DNA of 64,000 nucleotides. Source: Pararobbsia silviterrae. GTDB taxonomy: Bacteria > Pseudomonadota > Gammaproteobacteria > Burkholderiales > Burkholderiaceae. Position 1 is the first letter of the stretch. The number at the start of each line of letters is the position of its first letter. Below, in pieces: positions 17,641-25,122 of this stretch. The position numbers and the translations under genes were made by a program. The stretch spans positions 124,363 to 188,362 of the forward strand of contig NZ_RBZU01000007.1 of the NCBI RefSeq assembly GCF_003628125.1, given 5' to 3'. The notes under the pieces are model-generated. The model was not told the DNA's origin, ran no database searches, and worked only from the letters and a program-made list of their open reading frames with translations.

Positions 17641-17671
17641 ATAAAAAAAGACGGTGGCCACCTCGCCACCG
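17641..17671 (-). terminator. Rho-independent terminator after precursor 2
   Basis: On the minus strand a perfect seven-base stem CGGTGGC/GCCACCG with a six-base loop is followed by TCTTTTTTT. It lies about 100 bases after the stop of the precursor gene at 17775-18044 and separates the abundant precursor transcript from the kinase gene downstream. Confidence 0.85.
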
Positions 17672-17774
17672 CCGCGCAAGAAAAGCGGAGCACGCCCGCG
17701 ATACGAGTCGACGATCTCGTCATCGCGGGCCGCGCACCGAAAACGTTGCCGCCGCGCCGATATGACAGGCGTGG

Positions 17775-18044
17775 TCAGCCTTGCTTGATGGCCGCCGCCA
17801 TATCGCTGAGCGCGCTGGTCACGCTCGACAGATTGACGTTGACGTTGGTGTCGCCGATTTGCGTGACGATCGGCTGATAGACGCCGACATTCGTGACGGG
17901 GCTCAAAAAGCCGCCGGCACCGCCGACTTCCTGCAACTGACTACCGATCCCCGAGAAGTTGATGCCGCCGCGAACCTCGGACATGGCTTTGTCCGAGAGT
18001 TCGTGTGTCAGGTCGAGGTCCTGGATTGCGATATTCGAGGTCAT
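17775..18044 (-). CDS. Double-glycine leader peptide precursor 2
   Basis: This 89-residue precursor has a leader ending DLTHELSDKAMSEVRGG and a 62-residue core beginning INFSGIGSQLQEVGG. The core shares about 34 of 62 positions with precursor 3, including GSQxQ, GGFLS, GDT and VNLSSxTSxLS. It has no cysteine; Gly, Ser, Val and Asn dominate, so it may be amphipathic or self-assembling. Its own -24/-12 promoter is not apparent, so it is probably cotranscribed with precursor 3 (200 bases upstream, same strand); the terminator at 17641-17671 ends the transcript. It should be processed and exported by the C39-ABC exporter. Whether it is a bacteriocin, signal or structural peptide is unknown. Confidence 0.75.
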   Translation of the reverse strand: MTSNIAIQDLDLTHELSDKAMSEVRGGINFSGIGSQLQEVGGAGGFLSPVTNVGVYQPIVTQIGDTNVNVNLSSVTSALSDMAAAIKQG

Positions 18045-18243
18045 GATTGTCTTCCGTTCGTGTGGTAAGGGTTCGCCGTGGCGTTCGTGCGTCGCATGCA
18101 TCGATGCGGCGCCGTCTTTTCACATCGTGTGCCGGGATCGGCGGCGAGGTCCTGAATGTCGGAGCGTGCGGGTCGCCGGTGAAGCGGAGCAGGACACCGC
18201 GACGCGCGGACGGCGTGCGAGGTGAACGGCTCCGCGCGTCCAC

Positions 18244-18513
18244 TCAGGCTTGTTGATTCCACGCCGTCAATTGGCTCAACACGCTCGTGATGCTCGACAG
18301 GTTCACCGTCGTCGTCGTATCGCCGCCTTGCTGAACGACCGGCGAATACGTGCCCATGTTCGACGTCCCGCTCAGAAAGCCGCCGCCGCCGACGACTTGT
18401 TGCGCTTGGCTGCCGATCGACGAGTAGTTGGAACCGCCGCGAACGGAAGCGAGTTCCTTGTTCGAGAGTTCCTTGTTGATGGCGAGGTCTTTGATCGAGA
18501 GAGTGGCGTTCAT
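18244..18513 (-). CDS. Double-glycine leader peptide precursor 3
   Basis: This 89-residue precursor has the leader MNATLSIKDLAINKELSN... ending ASVRGG and a 62-residue core starting SNYSSIGSQAQQVVGGGGF. It is a clear paralogue of precursor 2, of identical length. A strong AAGGAG site precedes the ATG at 18513, and a sigma-54 promoter sits at 18570-18585, giving a leader of about 45 bases, close to that of precursor 1. The core has no cysteine and one Trp near the end. Cleavage after GG by the C39 domain is inferred from the motif. Two homologous neighbours of equal length could form a two-peptide pair. Confidence 0.78.
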   Translation of the reverse strand: MNATLSIKDLAINKELSNKELASVRGGSNYSSIGSQAQQVVGGGGFLSGTSNMGTYSPVVQQGGDTTTTVNLSSITSVLSQLTAWNQQA

Positions 18514-18555
18514 GATGATCTCCTTGAGAGTTGGGTTGGCGAGCACTTCTTTGCG

Positions 18556-18575
18556 CTCGCATCGTCTTATGCGAG
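18556..18575. repeat. Hairpin-forming inverted repeat at the precursor 3 transcription start
   Basis: CTCGCAT-CGTCTT-ATGCGAG is a perfect seven-base stem with a six-base loop. It overlaps the -12 box of the sigma-54 promoter and the predicted start point, so it could be an overlapping binding site or a 5'-end hairpin. Confidence 0.4.
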
Positions 18576-18585
18576 AGGTGTGCCA
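18570..18585 (-). promoter_or_regulatory. Sigma-54 (-24/-12) promoter of precursors 3 and 2
   Basis: The minus strand reads TGGCAC, ACCTC, TCGCA: perfect -24 box, N5 spacing, and one mismatch in the -12 box while the key GC is kept. It lies 57-72 bases before the ATG of precursor 3. An inverted repeat 82-113 bases further upstream (18667-18698) is at the right distance for an activator site. Confidence 0.7.
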
Positions 18586-18666
18586 TGTCGCGCGTGCCAA
18601 GCGCTTATTCGACGCAAAACTTTGATAATCCAAGGAAATTCCCGGCCGCATTGCCATTGCTTAGCG

Positions 18667-18698
18667 AACACATCGATTCGGATCCCGAACGATGTGTT
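18667..18698. promoter_or_regulatory. Candidate enhancer (activator) site: 32-bp two-layer inverted repeat
   Basis: The outer arms AACACATCG and CGATGTGTT match perfectly over nine bases, and inner arms TTCGG and CCGAA match over five. It lies in the 490-base gap between divergent precursors 3 and 4, about 80-110 bases upstream of the sigma-54 promoter at 18570-18585, where enhancer-binding proteins usually sit. The activator at 1386-2708 is the obvious candidate to bind it. Confidence 0.5.
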
Positions 18699-18790
18699 TG
18701 TTGCGCGAAGACAGTTAACGCGCAGTTGTCGGATTGCGTTCGACACCATCGTGCATCGGCGCGATCGGAGACTCGTCTATCGGTCTGAGC

Positions 18791-18808
18791 ACATCGTCGA
18801 ATCGATGT
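18791..18808. promoter_or_regulatory. Second candidate activator site sharing ACATCG/CGATGT arms
   Basis: ACATCG, six bases, CGATGT repeats the outer-arm core of the site at 18667-18698, about 110 bases away from it and about 195 bases before precursor 4. The rest of the 18586-19003 gap shows no convincing -24/-12 promoter for precursor 4. Confidence 0.4.
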
Positions 18809-19003
18809 CGTCATTGATCGACTGTGGCATGCCAAGACCATAGGAAAGGCATAGATGCAAAGCCGGCATCGAAACCGTTGCCGCGACGCATCGCGCGTCG
18901 CCGCGCGTTGAAATTGGAGGTAGAGTCAGGTCGCGTCGGTTCGCGGATGGCCTCGCTTCATGCGCGACCGGTTCATCGGATGAACGTCGGAGGCCTTTTA
19001 TTC

Positions 19004-19249
19004 ATGGCAACCCTGATCATCAAGGATCTTCCCGAGAGCATCGAGCTCGACCGCGTGGCGATGACGTCGATCGTCGGCGGCGCGAGAACGCGGACCGCAT
19101 CGACATTTGTCTCGATGACGCCCACGTCGCTGCCGCGTCCGTCGCGCGTGTTCGACTATCCACCCGGATTTCCGAATGCGCATGCGAACGACGCCGCGCA
19201 AGACGCGTCGCGCACGCCAAGTCCGCCTGCTTCGCAGACTAAGAAATAG
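19004..19249 (+). CDS. Double-glycine leader peptide precursor 4
   Basis: This 81-residue precursor begins MATLIIKDLPESIELDRVAM and the leader ends TSIVGG. The core starts ARTRTASTFVSM and is polar and rich in Pro, Ser, Thr and Ala, ending in KK, with no cysteine and no similarity to the other cores. The ATG at 19004 has CGGAGG about ten bases upstream. It is divergent from precursor 3 and may share its control region. The leader makes it a likely substrate of the same exporter; the unrelated core suggests the exporter accepts several cargo types. Confidence 0.65.
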   Translation: MATLIIKDLPESIELDRVAMTSIVGGARTRTASTFVSMTPTSLPRPSRVFDYPPGFPNAHANDAAQDASRTPSPPASQTKK

Positions 19250-19514
19250 CGCACTTCGAATCGATGCGTTGAACGACTCGCGGATCCGCGCGATCCGATC
19301 GAATGCATGCGATCGCGGGCCGACATCACGTCCTCCGCCCGCCTCGCCGCCCCATCCCGCCGACCTGATATGCTGTCGCGCTGGTTTTCCTGTCGCGCCG
19401 TCGTCGCGCGATGCGCGCACCGGCTAGGATCCGATTCGCGAAGCCGAACCGGATCGAACGCCCCGCATCTGTATCGACGACACACACCCACAACCTCTTC
19501 CGTCGAACATCGCC

Positions 19515-20459
19515 ATGCCTTTGCTCGAACCGAATCGCCGCTATATCGATCCCGCCATCCAGTCATTCGATCCGCGTTTCAACGCCTTGCGACTCGCGAA
19601 CGCGTCGGTCGAACACCTCTACGACGGTTGCCGCTGGTCCGAAGGACCTGTCTGGTTCGGCGACGGACGGTATCTGCTCTGGAGCGACATTCCGAACAAT
19701 CGCGTGCTGCGCTGGGACGAGACGAGCGGCGCCGTCACGACATGGCAAAGCCCGTCGAACTTCGCGAACGGACACACACGCGATCGTGAAGGCCGCTTGA
19801 TTTCGTGCGAACACTTGACGCGGCGCATCACGCGTGTCGAATACGATGGCCGCGTGACCGTGCTCGCCGATCACTACCAGGGCCGCAGGCTCAACTCGCC
19901 CAACGACGTCATCGTCAAATCCGACGGCTCGATCTGGTTCAGCGATCCGACGTTCGGGATCGACGGTTTTTACGAGGGCGAACAGGCCACGGCCGAACTC
20001 GCGCCGGCGGTCTACCGGATCGATCCGCACTCGGGCGACGTCACGCTCGTCGACGACGGCATGCTCGGACCGAACGGACTGGCGTTCTCGCCCGACGAGC
20101 GCGTGCTCTATATCGTCGAATCGCGTTCGAATCCGCGCGAGATCCGCGCTTTCGACGTCAGTGAAGACGGCAAGACGCTGAGCAATCCGCGCACAGTCAT
20201 CGATTCGCAAGGCGGCACACCCGACGGATTCCGCGTCGATATCCACGGCAATCTCTGGTGCGGCTGGGGCATGGGCACGGCCGAACTCGACGGTGTACGC
20301 GTCTTCACGCCGCACGGCGAGCCGCTCGGCCATATCGCGCTGCCCGAACGCTGCGCGAATCTCTGCTTCGGCGGGCGGCATCGCAATCGCTTATTCATGG
20401 CGGCGAGCCACGGACTCTATTCGCTCTACGTGAATACGCAAGGCGTGGCGGGAGGCTAA
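19515..20459 (+). CDS. SMP-30/gluconolactonase/LRE-family protein
   Basis: This 314-residue protein is a six-bladed beta-propeller of the SMP-30 family, which hydrolyses sugar lactones or related compounds with a divalent metal. The metal-site motifs are present: SEGPVWF near 37, LNSPNDVIVKSDGSIWFSDP near 130, GPNGLAFSPDERVLYIVES near 185 and GTPDGFRVDIHGNLWCGW near 235. No signal peptide is seen, so it is probably cytoplasmic. It stands alone on the plus strand. The exact substrate cannot be read from sequence; gluconolactone-type activity is the default for the family. The 290 bases after it show nothing recognisable. Confidence 0.88.
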   Translation: MPLLEPNRRYIDPAIQSFDPRFNALRLANASVEHLYDGCRWSEGPVWFGDGRYLLWSDIPNNRVLRWDETSGAVTTWQSPSNFANGHTRDREGRLISCEHLTRRITRVEYDGRVTVLADHYQGRRLNSPNDVIVKSDGSIWFSDPTFGIDGFYEGEQATAELAPAVYRIDPHSGDVTLVDDGMLGPNGLAFSPDERVLYIVESRSNPREIRAFDVSEDGKTLSNPRTVIDSQGGTPDGFRVDIHGNLWCGWGMGTAELDGVRVFTPHGEPLGHIALPERCANLCFGGRHRNRLFMAASHGLYSLYVNTQGVAGG

Positions 20460-20750
20460 GCGCGCCGAGGTCGAGCATGCGCGGCATGCGTGCGAATCGG
20501 TCAGGCTTGCCGCGCTTGTTCGCGAGAGCGGCAGCCTTTACGTCTGAAGTAAGACGCCGAGAGATGATGCACTGCACATTAAAGAAGGCAGCGGATTCGA
20601 AAAAAACTATAATTGCCGCGCCGATACATGACCGTGCTTGCGAGCTAAATGTAAGCTTCGGCGCACGAGCGCGCGACCTATTTGCACGCGAGATCGCACG
20701 TTGAGCGATCGGATCGGTCTAGGTCAGTCTGGCTGTTACTGAATTCGCTT

Positions 20751-22025
20751 ATGCAGATCAAATCCGGGATGTCGTCGTTGGCGTGGGTCGCGTTGTCGTG
20801 GGGGGTGCTGACCGCGCTCGCGGGATGTTCGACACCCAAGCCGCTTTATCAGAGCGAGCAGTTCGACTCGAAAGCGAGTCCGTTCGCGCGGAACTTCAAT
20901 GTTGGCGCGGCCGCGACCTGCCAGGCCGCGCGACGTGCGTTGCTGAGCCAGGGCTATATGACGACGTCGACACGGTTCGACCTCATCGACGGCTCGAAGA
21001 ATTTCCAGCCCGACGCCGATTCGCACGTGACCATCGAATTCCACGTGGTCTGCACCTCGGACGATCCCGACAGCCCGAACAGCACGGCCTATGTGAGCGC
21101 CGTGCAGGATCGCTATACGCTCAAGAAGACAAGCACGTCGGCGAGTGTCGGACTCAGCGTGCTCGGGTCCGTGTCGCTGCCGATCGGATCGAGCGACGAC
21201 TCGATGGTCAAGATCGCCAGCGAGACGATCCCGGCGGGCGTGTTCTATGACCGGTTCTTCAACCTCGTCAAGTACTACATCGATACGGCGCCTGAAAAGC
21301 CCGCGCCCGTCAAACCCGTGACGCCGCCGCCGCCGATGCCGGACCCCGTCAAGCCGCCGCACGCCGCCGAAGGCAGCGCGCATGCGGCTCACGATACAAC
21401 GAGCCAGGCGACGCCGAGCCCGGCAGCCGGTGCCGGCCCGTCGTCGCAAAGCGTCGTTCAACCCGTGGCGTCCGCCCAAGCCGCGACGGTGCCTGCCGCC
21501 GCCCCCACGGCCGTGGCGACATCCACCCCGACATCCACCCCGACATCGATCGCACCGCAAGAAGCAGCCGCGCCGAGCGCGGCGACGTCTGTGGCGGTCG
21601 CCGCGAAACCGGCGCAGGCTGCCAATGTCGCGCCTGCGAGCCCGTCCGGTACGTCGAGCACATCCGGTACATCGACCGCATCAGGCGCATCCGGCACATC
21701 GAGCACGTCAGGTACTTCGGGCGCATCAGGCGCATCGAGCACATCAAACACGTCGAGCGCGGCCGTTGCCGTTGCGGCTCCGACAGCGCCGACCGCGAGC
21801 CCCGTCACCGAGCCTGTGACGACATCGAATACATCGCCTGCCGCCACGCCGGCGGCATCGCCCGCGCCCGCTCCGTCGACGTCGCCCTCGGCGACACCCG
21901 CTACCGAGACGGCTCCGGCGCCCGCATCGACAGTGGAAAACGGCGCGGCGGCGACAGCGAGTCCTGCTTCGAACGTCGTGACGGCGGAAGCCGACGCAAC
22001 GTCGCCGGCCAGCCCCGCCAAGTAA
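20751..22025 (+). CDS. DUF2242-type lipoprotein with long Ala/Ser/Thr/Pro tail
   Basis: This 424-residue protein has a lipoprotein signal ending in LTALAGC and a folded part (about 25-190) with QSEQFDSKASPFARNFNVGAAATCQAA-like sequence and LLSQGYMTTSTRFDLIDGSKNFQ, which resembles DUF2242 lipoproteins of beta-proteobacteria. After a proline-rich hinge, about 220 residues are low complexity, including near-repeats of GTSSTSGTSGASG coded by 21637-21750. The tail may span or anchor in the cell envelope. The Met at 20751 is chosen because it leaves a normal lipoprotein signal; an ATG at 20769 is also possible. No operon partner is visible. Function is unknown. Confidence 0.6.
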   Translation: MQIKSGMSSLAWVALSWGVLTALAGCSTPKPLYQSEQFDSKASPFARNFNVGAAATCQAARRALLSQGYMTTSTRFDLIDGSKNFQPDADSHVTIEFHVVCTSDDPDSPNSTAYVSAVQDRYTLKKTSTSASVGLSVLGSVSLPIGSSDDSMVKIASETIPAGVFYDRFFNLVKYYIDTAPEKPAPVKPVTPPPPMPDPVKPPHAAEGSAHAAHDTTSQATPSPAAGAGPSSQSVVQPVASAQAATVPAAAPTAVATSTPTSTPTSIAPQEAAAPSAATSVAVAAKPAQAANVAPASPSGTSSTSGTSTASGASGTSSTSGTSGASGASSTSNTSSAAVAVAAPTAPTASPVTEPVTTSNTSPAATPAASPAPAPSTSPSATPATETAPAPASTVENGAAATASPASNVVTAEADATSPASPAK

Positions 22026-22121
22026 AGTCCCTTTCCAATGCGCCCCGCCCGCGCGCGGCGGGGTCGCGCCATCGATCCCTTCAGTCGAACGCATACCGCC
22101 GAGAGCAATGCTTAGCGCGCT

Positions 22122-22193
22122 CTTTAGGCGTTTTAGGCGTTTTAGGCGTTTTAGGCGTTTTAGGCGTTTTAGGCGTTTTAGGCGTTTTAGGCG
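22122..22193. repeat. 9-bp tandem repeat (TTTTAGGCG), eight units
   Basis: One unit with a single mismatch is followed by seven perfect units of TTTTAGGCG. It lies about 100 bases after the DUF2242 lipoprotein gene, in a gene-free stretch (22026-22705). Unit length is a multiple of three, so on the minus strand it reads as an (KRL)n open frame, which is not considered a gene. Copy number may vary between strains. Confidence 0.95.
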
Positions 22194-22450
22194 TAATGGG
22201 TCGTCGTCGCTTAAAAGGTCGAACCGATTCACTTAACGGCCGTACCCGATTCGCTTAAAGATCGTCCGCGCTGAGTGCGGATCGCGCCCGCGCGTGTCGC
22301 ATGCCTTGCGCTTGCCGGACTCGCGAATTCGAATATGCCTGCCGCACACAGCGTCGAGTCGCGCGCTATCGAGGCGCGACCGCCGTATCGAAGCCGCTAA
22401 AGAAGGCTCGTGCCTGCGCTCGTCAAGGCGCACATTCAAAATGCACAGGC

Positions 22451-22560
22451 AAAAAAAGGGGGCCGTTCACGGACGGCCCCGAAAGCACACTCGCAGCACA
22501 GGGGAAGCTGCAGGACCCAGTGTGCTGCGCGATTCTTAAGTCAATCTTAGGATCGACATC
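22451..22560 (-). ncRNA. Candidate small RNA ending in a Rho-independent terminator
   Basis: On the minus strand a nine-base perfect stem CGCAGCACA/TGTGCTGCG (arms 22521-22529 and 22492-22500, 20-base loop) is followed by a short linker and then an eight-base GC stem GGGGCCGT/ACGGCCCC with a six-base loop (22459-22480) and seven Ts (22457-22451). No gene ends close to it; the nearest minus-strand gene stops at 22706. The two-hairpin layout fits a small trans-acting RNA of roughly 80-110 nt, although a distal terminator of the VOC gene is possible. The 5' end is not defined. Confidence 0.4.
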
Positions 22561-22705
22561 GAATTAATCGGGGCGCGATACGCGCGCGCTTACCGCTCAA
22601 TACACGATAACCCTCGATCTCAGGCCTGCCCGAGCCGGCTAAACGGGACGCATCGGTTCCGATCGGGCGCGCGCACTACGAGGCTGCGCCCGCGTCCGCA
22701 CGCAT

Positions 22706-23116
22706 TCAAACGGCGGTTCGACACACCGCGGCCAACTTATTGCCGTCCGGGTCGCGCACATACGCGGCGTAAAACGTGGGGCCGTAGTGGGGCCGCACGC
22801 CGGGCTCGCCCTCCGATACCCCACCCGATTCGAGCGCGGCGCGATGAAACGCATCGACATCGGCGCGCGTGCGCGCATCGAACGCGATCATCGCGCCGTT
22901 GCCTGCCGTCGCGGCTCCGCCATCGAATGGTTTGACGAGCCAGAGCGCGAGCTCGATGACCTGACCGTCTTCAAATGTGCCCCACCCCGCCCATTCAAAT
23001 AAATCGGTTACGCCGCCCTCGTGGCATCGGCGATGGCCGAGCGACGCCATCACGGGATCGTAGAATCGGATCGACCGCTCGATATCGTTGCTGCCCAACG
23101 TCACATAGGTAAACAT
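22706..23116 (-). CDS. VOC (glyoxalase/bleomycin-resistance fold) protein
   Basis: This 136-residue single-domain protein of the vicinal-oxygen-chelate superfamily begins MFTYVTLGSNDIERSIRFYD and ends with the typical strand AAYVRDPDGNKLAAVC. Similar small proteins are annotated glyoxalase-like or lactoylglutathione-lyase-related, but substrates are mostly unknown. It is transcribed alone on the minus strand. Confidence 0.8.
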   Translation of the reverse strand: MFTYVTLGSNDIERSIRFYDPVMASLGHRRCHEGGVTDLFEWAGWGTFEDGQVIELALWLVKPFDGGAATAGNGAMIAFDARTRADVDAFHRAALESGGVSEGEPGVRPHYGPTFYAAYVRDPDGNKLAAVCRTAV

Positions 23117-23322
23117 GCGTCATTCCATTTGAGTGCGATCGTGACGCGCGGTCCGCATCCGATGCGCGGCGGCAGACGTCCGACGCAGAGGATCATGCAC
23201 GACGCCATGCGGCACGTCGCCGAGCTCGACACGCACCGCGACGGCCGGCTTTGCAAATCGCGCGCGCGTGCTCAACAATGACCCACCATGTCCAACATCC
23301 AGTCTCGGGGCCTCGGCAGACC

Positions 23323-23994
23323 ATGAACGTCATTATTTTCGGTGCGACCGGTATGGTCGGACAAGGCGTGCTTCGCGAATGCCTGCTCGACGCACGCGTC
23401 ACACGCGTGCTGACCGTCGGTCGGCAAGCGACCGAACAGCACGACCCGAAACTCGAGCAATACGTCCAGCCGAGCTTGTTCGACTACTCGGAACTCGACG
23501 ATCTGCTCTCGGGCTATGACGCGTGCTTCTTTTGCCTGGGCGTCTCGTCGGCACGGATGAACGAACGCGACTATGCGCGCCTGACCTATACGCTCACGCT
23601 CGCCGCCGCCGAAACGCTCGCGCGCCTGAACCCTGCGATGACCTTCGTGTATGTATCCGGCGCAGGTACGGATAGCACGGAACACGGACGATCCATGTGG
23701 GCGCGCGTCAAGGGACGCACGGAGAATGCCTTGCTCGGTTTGCCGTTCAAGGCCGCCTATATGTTCCGGCCCGGCGCAATCCAGCCTCTGCACGGCATTC
23801 GCTCGAAAACCGCGCTTTATCAAACGCTCTATACGATAACGGGGCCGCTGATCGGCGTGCTTCGCGCGCTGTTCCCCGAACGCATCAGCACGACCGAACA
23901 GGTCGGCAAGGCGATGATCGCCGTCGCGCTGCACGGATATCCGACGCACATTCTTGAAAGTGCCGACATCTATCGCGCGCAGCGCGACGGATAG
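23323..23994 (+). CDS. NAD(P)-binding Rossmann-fold (NmrA/HTATIP2-like) protein
   Basis: This 223-residue protein starts with a dinucleotide-binding motif (VIIFGATGMVGQGVLREC) and resembles the small atypical short-chain dehydrogenases near eukaryotic HTATIP2: LGVSSARMNERDYARLTYTLT, FVYVSGAGTDSTEHGRSMWARVKGRTENALL and MFRPGAIQPLHG. Met at 23323 is the only start that gives the glycine motif at the N-terminus. It should bind NAD(P); a redox or regulatory role is not established. Confidence 0.82.
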   Translation: MNVIIFGATGMVGQGVLRECLLDARVTRVLTVGRQATEQHDPKLEQYVQPSLFDYSELDDLLSGYDACFFCLGVSSARMNERDYARLTYTLTLAAAETLARLNPAMTFVYVSGAGTDSTEHGRSMWARVKGRTENALLGLPFKAAYMFRPGAIQPLHGIRSKTALYQTLYTITGPLIGVLRALFPERISTTEQVGKAMIAVALHGYPTHILESADIYRAQRDG

Positions 23995-24107
23995 TCCGCA
24001 GTCGACGCATATCGGCGTTCGAACGCAAACGATCATCGGGCGCCGCATGGCGGCGGCGCCGATTTCGTTTATAGTCGCGCTGCCTTGAATCGCCCCCTCA
24101 TCCCGCT

Positions 24108-24704
24108 TTGCCGACCTTCACTCTCCGCGACCGCGTCAGCGTCGAAATCGACATCCGCAAAAGCCGCTTTATCGGCCTGGCGATTCCGGTCGAAGACCGT
24201 GTCGCGGCCATGGCCGAGCTCGATGCATTGCGCGCCGCGCATGCGGGCGCCACACATATCTGCTGGGCCCTGCTCGCGGGCGGGCAATCGGGCATGTCCG
24301 ACGACGGCGAGCCGTCGGGGACCGCGGGTCGACCCATTCTCGAAGTGCTCAGACATCACGATGTCGACGGCGTGCTCGCGGCGGTCATTCGCTATTACGG
24401 CGGCATCAAGCTCGGTGCCGGCGGGCTCGTGCGCGCGTACACCGACGCGATCGCGAGTGCGATGCAGCGTGCCGAGCGCGTCGAACGCATCCCGCTTGGC
24501 GACATCGACGTCGAGATCGACTATGCGGACGAGACGCTGATTCGCCGCTGGATCGAACAAGGCGCCTACGAACTGGCCGATGCAGCGTACGGGATGCGCG
24601 TGCGCATGCGCATTCGGCTGCCCGTCGCGGCGCTGTCCGAGGCACGCGACGCCTTGCGCGATATGACGAGCGGCCGCGCACTGCTATTCGACACAGAGGA
24701 CTGA
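24108..24704 (+). CDS. yigZ: YigZ/IMPACT-family protein
   Basis: This 198-residue protein matches the UPF0029/IMPACT family: KSRFIGLAIPVED near 18, the hallmark SDDGEPSGTAGRPILEVL near 65, and AVIRYYGGIKLGAGGLVRAYTDA near 90-112. The C-terminal part is the DUF1949 ferredoxin-like domain. It may bind ribosomes or nucleic acid; the biochemical role in bacteria is poorly known. The start is a TTG at 24108 with no clear ribosome-binding site, so the exact start is uncertain. Confidence 0.88.
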   Translation: MPTFTLRDRVSVEIDIRKSRFIGLAIPVEDRVAAMAELDALRAAHAGATHICWALLAGGQSGMSDDGEPSGTAGRPILEVLRHHDVDGVLAAVIRYYGGIKLGAGGLVRAYTDAIASAMQRAERVERIPLGDIDVEIDYADETLIRRWIEQGAYELADAAYGMRVRMRIRLPVAALSEARDALRDMTSGRALLFDTED

Positions 24705-25122
24705 GCACCGCTGCGGGACAATATCGAAAGCAAATAGAAAGCAATCAGGGGGCAATCGGCCTCTTTCGTCATTGAGACGAAAGATCGGATTTTACGAACG
24801 CGCCCGAATCTGCGACAATGCGGCGCCGGTTCGATACGTCGAGCCGGTTTTGTTAGGTTCCCCAGGATTGTTTCGATCAGTCGTATGATCCCGTTCGATC
24901 GCGGCGGATCGACACGATTTTGAGGACCGGAGCCGTTCGCGTTGTCGTAAATGGCTCAAAAACTTGAGTTTTATGACGTTCTGGCTTGCATAAAGCGCTA
25001 GCCGGACGGCTGACGCGTGTATACTGCGCGTTCTCGTCTCCGCGATGCATGACTGGCGGATGACTACGACGGATTGCATGGCGCAATTCGCTGCACACTC
25101 TGACATCAAACCGAAGGATTGC
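24705..25122. other. Gene-free region upstream of rpsU
   Basis: These 418 bases hold no supported gene. A -10-like TATACT at 25020-25025, about 100 bases before rpsU, is the best promoter candidate, but no good -35 stands before it. No RNA gene was recognised. Confidence 0.5.

Noticed and set aside
18121-18131. CACATCGTGTG upstream of precursor 2, considered as part of a sigma-54 promoter
   Set aside because: A -24-like part is present but the -12 GC is missing; cotranscription with precursor 3 is simpler.
18949-18966. GG-N10/11-GC sequence before precursor 4, considered as a sigma-54 promoter
   Set aside because: Spacing is one base too long or the boxes are far from consensus.
92-19249. 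Lanthipeptide, sactipeptide or other modified-peptide gene cluster
   Set aside because: The precursors contain no cysteine, and no LanM/LanB, YcaO or radical-SAM gene is in the window.
22122-22193. Tandem repeat considered as a CRISPR array
   Set aside because: Units are contiguous 9-mers without spacers, and no cas gene is present.
21744-22232. Minus-strand frame containing a repeated KRL segment
   Set aside because: It arises from the 9-bp tandem repeat and antisense of the lipoprotein tail; no ribosome-binding site or homologue.
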